This document shows positions 1 to 5,476 of a stretch of 10,423 nt of DNA, piece by piece (the first letter of the stretch is position 1; each line of letters begins with the position of its first letter). This DNA comes from JAKVCB01 sp963578605. Its GTDB lineage: Bacteria > Planctomycetota > Planctomycetia > Pirellulales > Lacipirellulaceae. Made by a program: the position numbers and the translations under genes. The stretch spans positions 1 to 10,423 of the forward strand of contig CAUZEA010000154.1 in the NCBI GenBank assembly GCA_963578605.1. The letters are read 5' to 3'. The notes under the pieces are model-generated. The model was not told the origin of the DNA, searched no databases, and saw only the letters and a program-made list of their open reading frames with translations.

Positions 1-732
1 GTTCTCGAACGAGCCACCGTGAATCACCATGGCTTCGGAGATCTCCGCTCCCACCGGTAGCTCGAAGGGCGGTATGCGCTGCGCCAGCGGCACCGAACTT
101 CCGGCCATCAGGGGAATCCCCAGTTGGCTTGCCGTGTCACACATTTGTTTGGCCCAGTCCCATCGGTGACTGAATTGCTTGTCATTGAAGTAGGGGACAA
201 ACCGACCCGAGCGCCGCATGACGGCCACACTCTCATCAAAAAATCGCTTGCGCGGATACTGGACGACCCATTCCCGTACCCGTGGATACTGACCGTTCTC
301 TCCAATCGCCAGGACCGCATCAACGGCCAGTTCTTTGCCTCCCAGACACAGGGCCTGGTCGATGGTTTTAAACAGCGGGATGTTGTATTCGCGTGACACG
401 TCATGGGCCATATCTCCCTGTTCACGGAACTGGTCACCCCAAAAGGAGACGATGTCCACGCCCGGATCGATGATCTGACCGTTGAAGGGGTATTTCTCGA
501 GGAAGTTCTCCAGGATCACGTGGGCGTGAGAGAGACGCGTGAGTTCGGTGAACAGGCAGGCCACCTTCGGACGCCGCGGTCGAGCAGCGGGTGTCGCCCT
601 GGCCAGCGAGTTGCCCAGAAGCAGCCCTCCGCCCCAGGCTCCGGTGCGCCCTAGAAATTCGCGGCGGCTGCCGCCGTTAAACCAATACCGTTTCGGATCG
701 CCCTGTAGCGCGTTTTCCACGTAATTTCTCAT
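1..732 (-). CDS. Tat-exported protein of unknown function (5' part, runs off window)
   Basis: This is the first 244 codons of a gene that continues beyond base 1. ATG at 730-732 is preceded by a strong Shine-Dalgarno GGAGGAGG (740-747) at a spacing of 7. Residues 22-28 read SRREFLG, followed by the glycine/leucine-rich stretch GAWGGGLLLGNSLA (31-44). That is a twin-arginine signal, so the folded protein should be exported to the periplasm or paryphoplasm. The mature part begins near RRPKVACLFTEL (53-64) and is rich in short conserved-looking stretches: SHAHVILENFL (68-78), DIVSFWGDQF (93-102), IPLFKTIDQALCLGG (118-132), YFNDKQFSHRWDWA (181-194), AGSSVPLAQR (210-219). From memory this resembles a protein found repeatedly in planctomycetes and acidobacteria and usually left as hypothetical. 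I cannot assign a reaction. The alternating beta/alpha look suggests an oxidoreductase-like fold, but that is a guess. It has its own promoter at 772-800. Confidence 0.85.
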   Translation of the reverse strand, partial: MRNYVENALQGDPKRYWFNGGSRREFLGRTGAWGGGLLLGNSLARATPAARPRRPKVACLFTELTRLSHAHVILENFLEKYPFNGQIIDPGVDIVSFWGDQFREQGDMAHDVSREYNIPLFKTIDQALCLGGKELAVDAVLAIGENGQYPRVREWVVQYPRKRFFDESVAVMRRSGRFVPYFNDKQFSHRWDWAKQMCDTASQLGIPLMAGSSVPLAQRIPPFELPVGAEISEAMVIHGGSFEN

Positions 733-771
733 CTCGAATCCTCCTCCAGAATCATCCTCTGCCGCGAGATG

Positions 772-800
772 ATCATAGCGGGGTACTTCAACCAGATCAA
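772..800 (-). promoter_or_regulatory. sigma70-type promoter of the Tat-signal gene
   Basis: On the minus strand a -35 box TTGATC (795-800) and a -10 box TATGAT (772-777) are separated by exactly 17 bases. The predicted transcript would start about 30 nt upstream of the ATG at 732, leaving a short leader that contains the GGAGGAGG ribosome site. Both boxes match consensus in four to five of six positions. Planctomycete promoters are poorly characterised, so this rests on the E. coli consensus. Confidence 0.5.
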
Positions 801-996
801 CCGAATCGGCCAGCCAACAGGTGAATCCCGGCAGGACGTGGAGAGAATTCAATGACAGGTATTCGACTTGAACTACCAGACCCGGGCAGTTCGCAACCGC
901 CCAGGCATCAGAGGAGTCGCCAGGCCCGCAACAAGCCGCGCGAATCCACAAAAGAAATCGATGCCTGGAGTAATCTGGCGGCTGGCTGTCGTTGCT

Positions 997-1680
997 TCAG
1001 AGGATTTCCTGCGGATAGGTGTTGAACGAACAAAGTGCTTCGGCATAGCGCACCCCGCAAGTCTGTCCCCGGTACTGAGCCAACGCTTCTTTGGCGCGTT
1101 GCGGTTGTTGTGGATCGTAGGGGACGTTGCCCGACAACGCCATCAGACGACCGAGCCACTCCATGGCCTTGGGCCACTCGTCGGTGATGTCGACAAACGT
1201 GTTCGGTTCGAAACCGATCGTGTGCCGCGGGCCGTTGTCATACCAGAATGTTTGTGCGGGAGGCTTGAACTGCAGCGCGGGTCTGAGCAACCGGTCTCCG
1301 TGCCTGAGCGTGATACTGCTCAGGCGCGATGTCACTTCATGGTCCGAATGCCGATCATGGGGCCAGAGCATGAAGGCCACATGGGGTTGAATGCGGGCGA
1401 TGGCTTCTGCCACCTTGCGCTTCGCGTTGACTTCGACATCAAACTTCATCTCGGAAAAGTCAAGAAACTGCTTTTCGACACCAAATTCTGCACACAGCTC
1501 GACCGTTCCACGAATCAGTTCTTTCTCACGACCACGGACGGGCCTCCAATTGGTATAGTCGCCAATCAGTGAAAGAATCACGACGCGGTGATTCTTGCGA
1601 ACCGCCTGCAACAGAATGCCAGGAATGCCGAACACGCAGTCGTCGTAATGGGCGCCGATGCCAAGAACCGTCTTTACCAT
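997..1680 (-). CDS. PIG-L/LmbE-family deacetylase
   Basis: The 227-residue protein is a PIG-L (LmbE-like) zinc hydrolase. Members remove an acetyl group from N-acetylglucosamine-type amino sugars on glycolipids, mycothiol precursors and similar substrates. Residues 9-14 (GAHYDD) correspond to the family motif AHPDD: His11 and Asp14 should bind zinc and Asp13 should be the general base. Residues 107-114 (PHDRHSDH) match the second motif, with His114 the likely third zinc ligand. Two departures are visible: Tyr12 replaces the usual Pro, and the acidic residue normally two after DD is replaced (DDCVFG). No signal peptide is seen, so the protein is probably cytoplasmic. The conserved-looking C-terminal half (NGPRHTIGFEPNTFVDITDEW, starting at 149) suggests a planctomycete subfamily. 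ATG at 1678-1680 has no good Shine-Dalgarno; a candidate promoter sits at 1754-1782. The substrate cannot be told from the neighbours. Confidence 0.88.
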   Translation of the reverse strand: MVKTVLGIGAHYDDCVFGIPGILLQAVRKNHRVVILSLIGDYTNWRPVRGREKELIRGTVELCAEFGVEKQFLDFSEMKFDVEVNAKRKVAEAIARIQPHVAFMLWPHDRHSDHEVTSRLSSITLRHGDRLLRPALQFKPPAQTFWYDNGPRHTIGFEPNTFVDITDEWPKAMEWLGRLMALSGNVPYDPQQPQRAKEALAQYRGQTCGVRYAEALCSFNTYPQEIL

Positions 1681-1714
1681 TCAGGAAACTCGCTAAAAAG
1701 AATCTCTTTCGCTG

Positions 1715-1797
1715 CCAAGGGGCGTTATTGAACCACCCGCAAATACTGGGCTGAGTATAGGCCGGTTTACACGGGGCGTAAACCGGTAACGCCTTGG
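1715..1797. repeat. nested inverted repeats (three-way-junction type structure)
   Basis: Three sets of complementary arms nest inside one another. The outer arms are CCAAGG-GG-CGTTA (1715-1727) and TAACGCCTTGG (1787-1797), paired apart from a 2-nt bulge. Inside lie ATACT/AGTAT (1743-1747 and 1754-1758, 6-nt loop) and the perfect CCGGTTTAC/GTAAACCGG (1762-1770 and 1778-1786, 7-nt loop). The right outer arm starts directly after the second hairpin. This could fold as a three-way junction in RNA or single-stranded DNA, act as an operator, or be a small palindromic dispersed repeat. It lies between the carbonic anhydrase and PIG-L genes. Confidence 0.6.
1754..1782 (-). promoter_or_regulatory. candidate promoter for the PIG-L gene, overlapping inverted repeats
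   Basis: On the minus strand TTTACG (1777-1782) and TATACT (1754-1759) are spaced by 17 bases, giving a -35/-10 pair about 75 nt upstream of the ATG at 1680. The -35 box lies in one arm of a perfect 9-bp inverted repeat and the -10 box in the right arm of a second one. A protein binding the larger palindrome would compete with RNA polymerase, so an operator role is plausible but not demonstrated. Confidence 0.35.
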
Positions 1798-1904
1798 ATG
1801 GTGATGCCGGAACACGGTTGGAAGTCTGTCCCAACAGAATGGCTCGCCCGCACAAATCGTCCCAGGTGTTTCTCACGACCGCGACCGGAAGACAGCACGG
1901 ATTT

Positions 1905-2486
1905 TTACGATTCAAAAAAATCTACTGCCCCGGTATCAAGTTGATAGCAAGCAGGGATGACACGTATTTGATTCTCTTGCACCGCTTTTGACAGGATGGG
2001 ATCTTGTTGTTCCAGTAAGTGCACCACTCGTTTGATGTTACAGTGGATCGCGTTTTCGAGTGGATCCCCGTCCAGGTCTTTTGCTTCCTCGATAGCAGGT
2101 TGAATGGCGTCAACGATCGAATGGATATGTCCTGGCCCGTCGTACCCTTGCAAGGCAGCGGTCACAGCGCCACAGCGTTGATGTCCCAGCACAACGATAA
2201 GTTGCACTCCCAGGTGTTTGACGGCGTATTCCAGGCTGCCGATGTTTTCTGGACTCGTCACGTTGCCGGCGACACGAACGACAAATAAGTCGCCGATGCT
2301 AGTGTCGAACGCCAATTCAGGAACCGATCTGGAATCAGCGCAACCGAGGATCGCCGCAAACGGCTTCTGGCCGTCAATCAGCGCTCGACGCGTTGCTGCT
2401 TCCGTGTGTGGATACCGACTTTCACCGCGCACGTATCTCGCATTTCCATCCTTCAATCGTTGAATCGCTTCATCGGCGGATATCAT
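1905..2486 (-). CDS. beta-class carbonic anhydrase
   Basis: The enzyme catalyses reversible hydration of CO2 to bicarbonate using a zinc ion. With the chosen start it has 193 residues, normal for a bacterial beta-class enzyme. Zinc ligands and active-site residues are all visible: Cys49-x-Asp51-x-Arg53 in GCADSRSVPE, and His102-x-x-Cys105 in GHQRCGA. FVVRVAGN (68-75) and the C-terminal ACYQLDTGAVDFF (179-191) are also typical. No export signal is present, so it acts in the cytoplasm. The frame stays open to a GTG at 2493-2495, but GAGGAG lies 8 nt upstream of the ATG at 2484-2486 and would abut the GTG, so the ATG is preferred. It is the next gene after an SLC4 bicarbonate transporter on the same strand. 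A terminator-like hairpin lies in the 101-bp gap, so the anhydrase may depend on read-through or on a promoter I could not locate. Confidence 0.95.
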   Translation of the reverse strand: MISADEAIQRLKDGNARYVRGESRYPHTEAATRRALIDGQKPFAAILGCADSRSVPELAFDTSIGDLFVVRVAGNVTSPENIGSLEYAVKHLGVQLIVVLGHQRCGAVTAALQGYDGPGHIHSIVDAIQPAIEEAKDLDGDPLENAIHCNIKRVVHLLEQQDPILSKAVQENQIRVIPACYQLDTGAVDFFES

Positions 2487-2551
2487 AGGTCTCACTCCTC
2501 AAAACACCGCTGGAGGTTTATTTTTGGTGAATGTGAATAGGTTGCTGTCTT

Positions 2552-2581
2552 AAAAAAGGCGCGGGCCTCCTTCGCTCGCGC
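2552..2581 (-). terminator. intrinsic terminator after the SLC4 transporter
   Basis: On the minus strand an 8-bp GC-rich stem (arms 2574-2581 and 2559-2566, one A-C mismatch) with a 7-nt loop is followed, after two bases, by six T residues (2552-2557). It starts 7 nt past the transporter stop codon. The stem is short and has one mismatch, so termination may be partial, allowing some transcription into the carbonic anhydrase gene. Confidence 0.6.
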
Positions 2582-2587
2582 TACTCC

Positions 2588-4210
2588 CTAAGGATGAAAT
2601 CCTTGCTCCACAATTTCTTCTTCCGATTCCTCTGAATCCAGAATGTCGAGGTGTTTGGTGTCAAAAAATCGGGTCATTGACATACGGAAAGGGACCAGGA
2701 GTGCGATCAGGAGGGGGAAGAAAATCCCCAGGGAAAACCCCTGTATCTTCGCGGTTTTGAGAATCCAGAGTGACATGAGGCCCAGAAGTTGTAACGCGGT
2801 AAAAGCGTGGATTGTTTTGCGTGGGACCGTTCGGATGTAGTGGGTTTTTGGATAGAGTGCCGGATCGGTAATCCACAATCGGATGCGGTCGAAGAAGTCG
2901 TTGCCTCCCAACGTGGCAAATCCCATGTAAAGAAACAGGCCGAACAGTACCGCATTGGGAATTAAGTTGATGAGCGGTAGCAGGAGTAATGAACAACCGA
3001 TCAAGAGGTGAACAACTAATGGGGAAATGCGATTCTCCCGGACTTCCTTGATGCGTTCCCGCATTTCGCCACCGAGATTGACGGTCTCCTGAGTCGCCAG
3101 GCTTTTGACGTGGTTCAGGGCATGCACCGTCGCCGCGACCATCCAGGGCAGGCCAAACACCGAACCAATCAACGTAATCAAACCAACCACCAACAAATCG
3201 AGGTGAAAGCCGGCGCCCTTCGTCAAACGATTTCCCGGCGCGTTGACAAGTCGTGTGGTGATATTTTGATCCAAATAGAGAAGGATCGTTGCCATCAAAG
3301 CGGGAATAATGGAGGCAAAGATTACCCATGTGGGGATTGAGAACATATCGACCATGCTGGGTGGTACAAATGTTTCTGGCACATCGGCAACTTTCAACGT
3401 GACGCCATCGGGAGTGCCAATCTGGATTGTGGAATCGCCCAGCGAGAGGTTTGCATGCAGCGCACCAAAAGAGACCGCGACAATACTCATGATGCCAATC
3501 GCGATGGATGGTCCAAAATCTGCCAGAAATTCTCGCAGCGTCCAGCTCAGGTAATTGCTGTTGCGAAGCGCTTTGAGGTTTCGCGCAATCATGAATGTTC
3601 CCAAGGCCAAGACAAGGGTCAAAAACGCGGTGTCGTGTGAGATCTGGTCTTGCCCTTCGGGCGGGTGTGTAAACGGAAAGACCATGTCCTTGACGGCTTC
3701 CACGATAAAGATCAACGCGACCAACGCCGCGAAAATTTCATCCGTGAAACGGGTGAAATATTTCATCAGGTAGCTGAGATCGGTAACCGCGCAAATGATG
3801 AGCAAAATCCCTGACCACACGCCCACCCACGCATAGGTGGGCAGAAAATCGATGCCGACGCTTTCACAGGTCGCGTAAAGCAAGCCGGTAAAAATGACGA
3901 TGGGGCCCGTGCCTCCGAGGATGGTGAGGGGCTGACCGGAGAATAACGCGAAACAGACGCCACCGATGGCAGTGACGATCAACATCTCGGATGTGCCAAT
4001 TTCTCCGTTGGTGGCGACCGACGTCAACAGCCCAAAGGCAATCGCGTTGGCCAGGCACGCGAAAAACATGAAGAGGGAAGACCCGAGCACCTTCAGGTGA
4101 AACCCCTGGTAGAAATCGCTCGCGTAATGGGGAGCTCGGCGTTTGATATCGTCAATCAGACCCCCGCAAAAGCGGCCAGTTCGTTCTAAACCTTGGTTCG
4201 TTTCGTTCAT
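2588..4210 (-). CDS. SLC4-family (HCO3- transporter / band 3-like) bicarbonate transporter
   Basis: This 540-residue inner-membrane protein matches the transmembrane domain of the SLC4 family, best known from animal anion exchangers and sodium-bicarbonate cotransporters. Recognisable stretches in order are GGLIDDIKRRAPHYASDF (16-33), SGQPLTILGGTGPIVIF (91-107), YFTRFTDEIFAALVALIFI (151-169), PTWVIFASIIPALMATILL (293-311), YLDQNITT (312-319), KGAGFHLDLLVV (331-342), GLPWMVAATV (353-362), LIPNAVLFGLFLYMG (416-430), FFDRIRL (439-445). At the position where erythrocyte AE1 has Glu681 this protein has Asp314, as in Na+-coupled animal members. It lacks the large cytoplasmic N-terminal domain of the animal proteins: only about 15 residues precede the core. 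An acidic tail follows (DSEESEEE, 525-532). ATG at 4208-4210 has no convincing Shine-Dalgarno. It should import bicarbonate, plausibly with Na+; a beta-carbonic anhydrase follows. The family call is firm; ion coupling is inference. Confidence 0.93.
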   Translation of the reverse strand: MNETNQGLERTGRFCGGLIDDIKRRAPHYASDFYQGFHLKVLGSSLFMFFACLANAIAFGLLTSVATNGEIGTSEMLIVTAIGGVCFALFSGQPLTILGGTGPIVIFTGLLYATCESVGIDFLPTYAWVGVWSGILLIICAVTDLSYLMKYFTRFTDEIFAALVALIFIVEAVKDMVFPFTHPPEGQDQISHDTAFLTLVLALGTFMIARNLKALRNSNYLSWTLREFLADFGPSIAIGIMSIVAVSFGALHANLSLGDSTIQIGTPDGVTLKVADVPETFVPPSMVDMFSIPTWVIFASIIPALMATILLYLDQNITTRLVNAPGNRLTKGAGFHLDLLVVGLITLIGSVFGLPWMVAATVHALNHVKSLATQETVNLGGEMRERIKEVRENRISPLVVHLLIGCSLLLLPLINLIPNAVLFGLFLYMGFATLGGNDFFDRIRLWITDPALYPKTHYIRTVPRKTIHAFTALQLLGLMSLWILKTAKIQGFSLGIFFPLLIALLVPFRMSMTRFFDTKHLDILDSEESEEEIVEQGFHP

Positions 4211-4218
4211 ATTTTTTC

Positions 4219-4443
4219 TCAGCTATGCTCTTCAATGGTTTTGATGCAAGCGGTATCCGAAGTCAGAGACAGGGGAAGGCGATGGAGGGTGGGACCAGAA
4301 GTTTGGCCGCGTGTTGAAAGGATGCCGAACGCCGCACCGAGACTGATGGCCCCGAAACTAACGGTGAGTCCGGCAACCAGATTTCTGGAAAGTTCAGCGC
4401 CGAAACTAAGGTGAGTGGTGTGGGAGGTTTTAGGTGTCATCGA
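4219..4443 (-). pseudogene. short frame resembling the N-terminus of a SulP anion transporter
   Basis: A 74-codon frame ends 8 bp upstream of the SLC4 start codon. Its N-terminal half, SFGAELSRNLVAGLTVSFGA then ISLGAAFGILSTRG, looks like the first cytoplasmic-to-membrane segment of SulP/SLC26-type transporters (basic residues, then AGLTV, then a small-residue helix). The frame then reads TSGPTLHRLPL and stops. In intact SulP proteins a Ser-Gly-Pro-Thr motif follows about 25 residues later, so this may be an N-terminal remnant with an internal deletion. Alternatively it is a genuine one-helix small protein translated just before the transporter. The frame is open back to 4599, but MTPKTS (ATG 4441-4443) is the first start after the predicted promoter at 4550-4578. 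No clear ribosome site is seen. The SulP resemblance is from memory. Confidence 0.4.
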
Positions 4444-4549
4444 CAAGAGTTCGCCAAACGGAAGTGAACGACTGCAAGTAGGATGTGCCAGCGACACAAA
4501 AGAATGGAAACAGGCAAATCCGTCGAAGCGGCAATCATGATGATTCAAA

Positions 4550-4578
4550 ATCAAATTGCCCTTGTGCGTCTTTGACAA
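4550..4578 (-). promoter_or_regulatory. candidate promoter upstream of the SLC4 gene
   Basis: Minus-strand TTGTCA (4573-4578) and TTTGAT (4550-4555) are spaced by 17 bases. It would transcribe the short SulP-like frame and the SLC4 transporter with a leader of about 100 nt. The -35 box is good (5/6) and the -10 box moderate (4/6). Confidence 0.3.
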
Positions 4579-4727
4579 TTCGCGGCAACACGACAACAAT
4601 TACGCAAAGACAAGGTGCGGTGAGGTGATCCACGCTGGTGTAGAGCGCCCCTGATGTTGGCCCGCAAATCCAGTGCATTACACGTGGATCGCTGCCGGCG
4701 CAACAACCGGGTGAACCAGAAAATCCG

Positions 4728-5144
4728 TTAACAGAGCATCGGCGAACGCAGGCCGTTACAGAAACAATGTCCCGCCGTACGATGCGAAGGAGAAGGGTGG
4801 GCAGGCCTGGCACAAGAGTGAACCTGGCCGCAGCGCTCTCTTTGAGTGCGATTCCCGCGAGACGACGCTCGTTGGAACCGGCCGGCTCCAACATGTGAGA
4901 CACTCTCGTCTTCTGCAAATGTGACTTCGCTTGATTCCAGCCACTCGGTCGCGGGTAAACCGGGAACCAGCCCCCCGAACAAAATCACCGCGGCGGCAAC
5001 CGTCTGACTCAAAAAACTGAGACGCACTCGCTGGAAGGCTGATTGAGTTGGTGAAGACATGACGGCCGCGAGAGTTGTGGTTCGCTGAAGCATGCTGACC
5101 GAGTCAGCAAAACAAACAATTTCCCTTGAAAGCAGTGCAAACAT
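4728..5144 (-). CDS. small hypothetical protein with possible signal peptide
   Basis: A 138-codon frame starts at ATG 5142-5144, about 20 nt below the predicted start site of a strong promoter (5172-5201). Around residues 44-64 it has a hydrophobic segment, LSFLSQTVAAAVILFGGLVPG, which could be a signal peptide or a membrane helix. If so, an internal ATG at 5058-5060 may be the true start (110 residues). The rest is polar, with an acidic patch (SSEVTFAEDESVS, 71-83) and an Arg/His/Cys-rich tail ending GHCFCNGLRSPMLC. I recall similar 'GH..NGL..PL.C' endings in short planctomycete hypothetical proteins, which mildly supports a real gene. There is no catalytic motif and no Shine-Dalgarno at either start. 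A second frame overlaps it (4535-4918), so a frameshifted or non-coding status cannot be excluded. Confidence 0.4.
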   Translation of the reverse strand: MFALLSREIVCFADSVSMLQRTTTLAAVMSSPTQSAFQRVRLSFLSQTVAAAVILFGGLVPGLPATEWLESSEVTFAEDESVSHVGAGRFQRASSRGNRTQRERCGQVHSCARPAHPSPSHRTAGHCFCNGLRSPMLC

Positions 5145-5171
5145 TTCGACTCACACCGACAACAAGTGCGG

Positions 5172-5201
5172 ATTCTAGACCAGTTTTGCCGACGCTGTCA
5201 A
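5172..5201 (-). promoter_or_regulatory. strong sigma70-type promoter, leftward
   Basis: On the minus strand a perfect TTGACA -35 box (5196-5201) is followed after 18 bases by TAGAAT (5172-5177, 5/6). Transcription would begin near 5165 and enter the small frame at 5144. It may also feed the transporter genes beyond, although the gap and a second promoter candidate at 4550-4578 make that uncertain. It is the best promoter match in the window. Confidence 0.55.
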
Positions 5202-5389
5202 CCAGATTTTCCCGCCAGGATGTTTTACCTAACCGTGAAGGGTGAGCGAACGAATATCGGGTAAAACGGGTGACAATATTTTATTTGCAATCTCGAAAAT
5301 CTTATGACCCCAATTCCCAACCGCCGCGGACCACCCGCAGTGGGACCTGGTCTCCTCTGAATCGTGACCTGTGGCACCAAGAAAGACAC

Positions 5390-5422
5390 AAACCCCGAGA
5401 AACAGAACGTTTCCCGGGGTTT
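5390..5422 (-). terminator. intrinsic terminator downstream of the tRNA-Pro fragment
   Basis: A 14-bp stem, arms 5409-5422 and 5390-5403 with a 5-nt loop (5404-5408), is complete on the minus strand with one G-U pair; on the plus strand that pair is an A-C mismatch. It begins 7 nt after the 3' end of the tRNA fragment and runs into a T-rich stretch. The strand asymmetry and its position identify it as the original terminator of the tRNA-Pro gene. Confidence 0.7.
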
Positions 5423-5429
5423 ATCGGAG

Positions 5430-5476
5430 TCGGGGCGACTGGATTTGAACCAGCGACCTCTGCGTCCCGAACGCAG
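5430..5476 (-). tRNA. partial tRNA-Pro(CGG): 3' half only, likely attachment-site remnant
   Basis: Reading the minus strand from 5476, an anticodon arm CTGCG-TTCGGGA-CGCAG (5460-5476) carries anticodon CGG (5467-5469). It is followed by a 5-nt variable region, a T arm GCTGG-TTCAAAT-CCAGT (5438-5454), the 3' acceptor strand CGCCCCG (5431-5437) and discriminator A (5430). CCA is not encoded. The partner CGGGGCG strand and the D arm are missing: the sequence upstream (5477-5560) contains no such match. The gene therefore cannot make a functional tRNA. A clean cut at the anticodon arm is what a tyrosine integrase leaves when it recombines in a tRNA anticodon loop and the original 3' half is displaced to the far end of the element. 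The frame antisense to it gives the familiar spurious peptide GATGFEPATSASRTQR. Confidence 0.85.

Noticed and set aside
868..1572. 234-codon open frame on the plus strand
   Set aside because: It overlaps the PIG-L gene in antisense, has no recognisable domain, and its composition follows the opposite strand's codons.
1715..1797. Integron attC recombination site
   Set aside because: The outer arms read GGCGTTA...TAACGCC, the opposite of the RYYYAAC...GTTRRRY order required for attC, and no integrase or cassette array is present.
2661..3329. 222-codon minus-strand frame inside the transporter gene
   Set aside because: It is an out-of-frame shadow of the SLC4 gene, whose own frame carries clear family motifs throughout.
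4535..4918. 127-codon minus-strand frame overlapping the small hypothetical gene
   Set aside because: No start signal, domain or recognisable pattern. It could reflect a frameshift relative to 4728-5144, but nothing in the sequence shows where.
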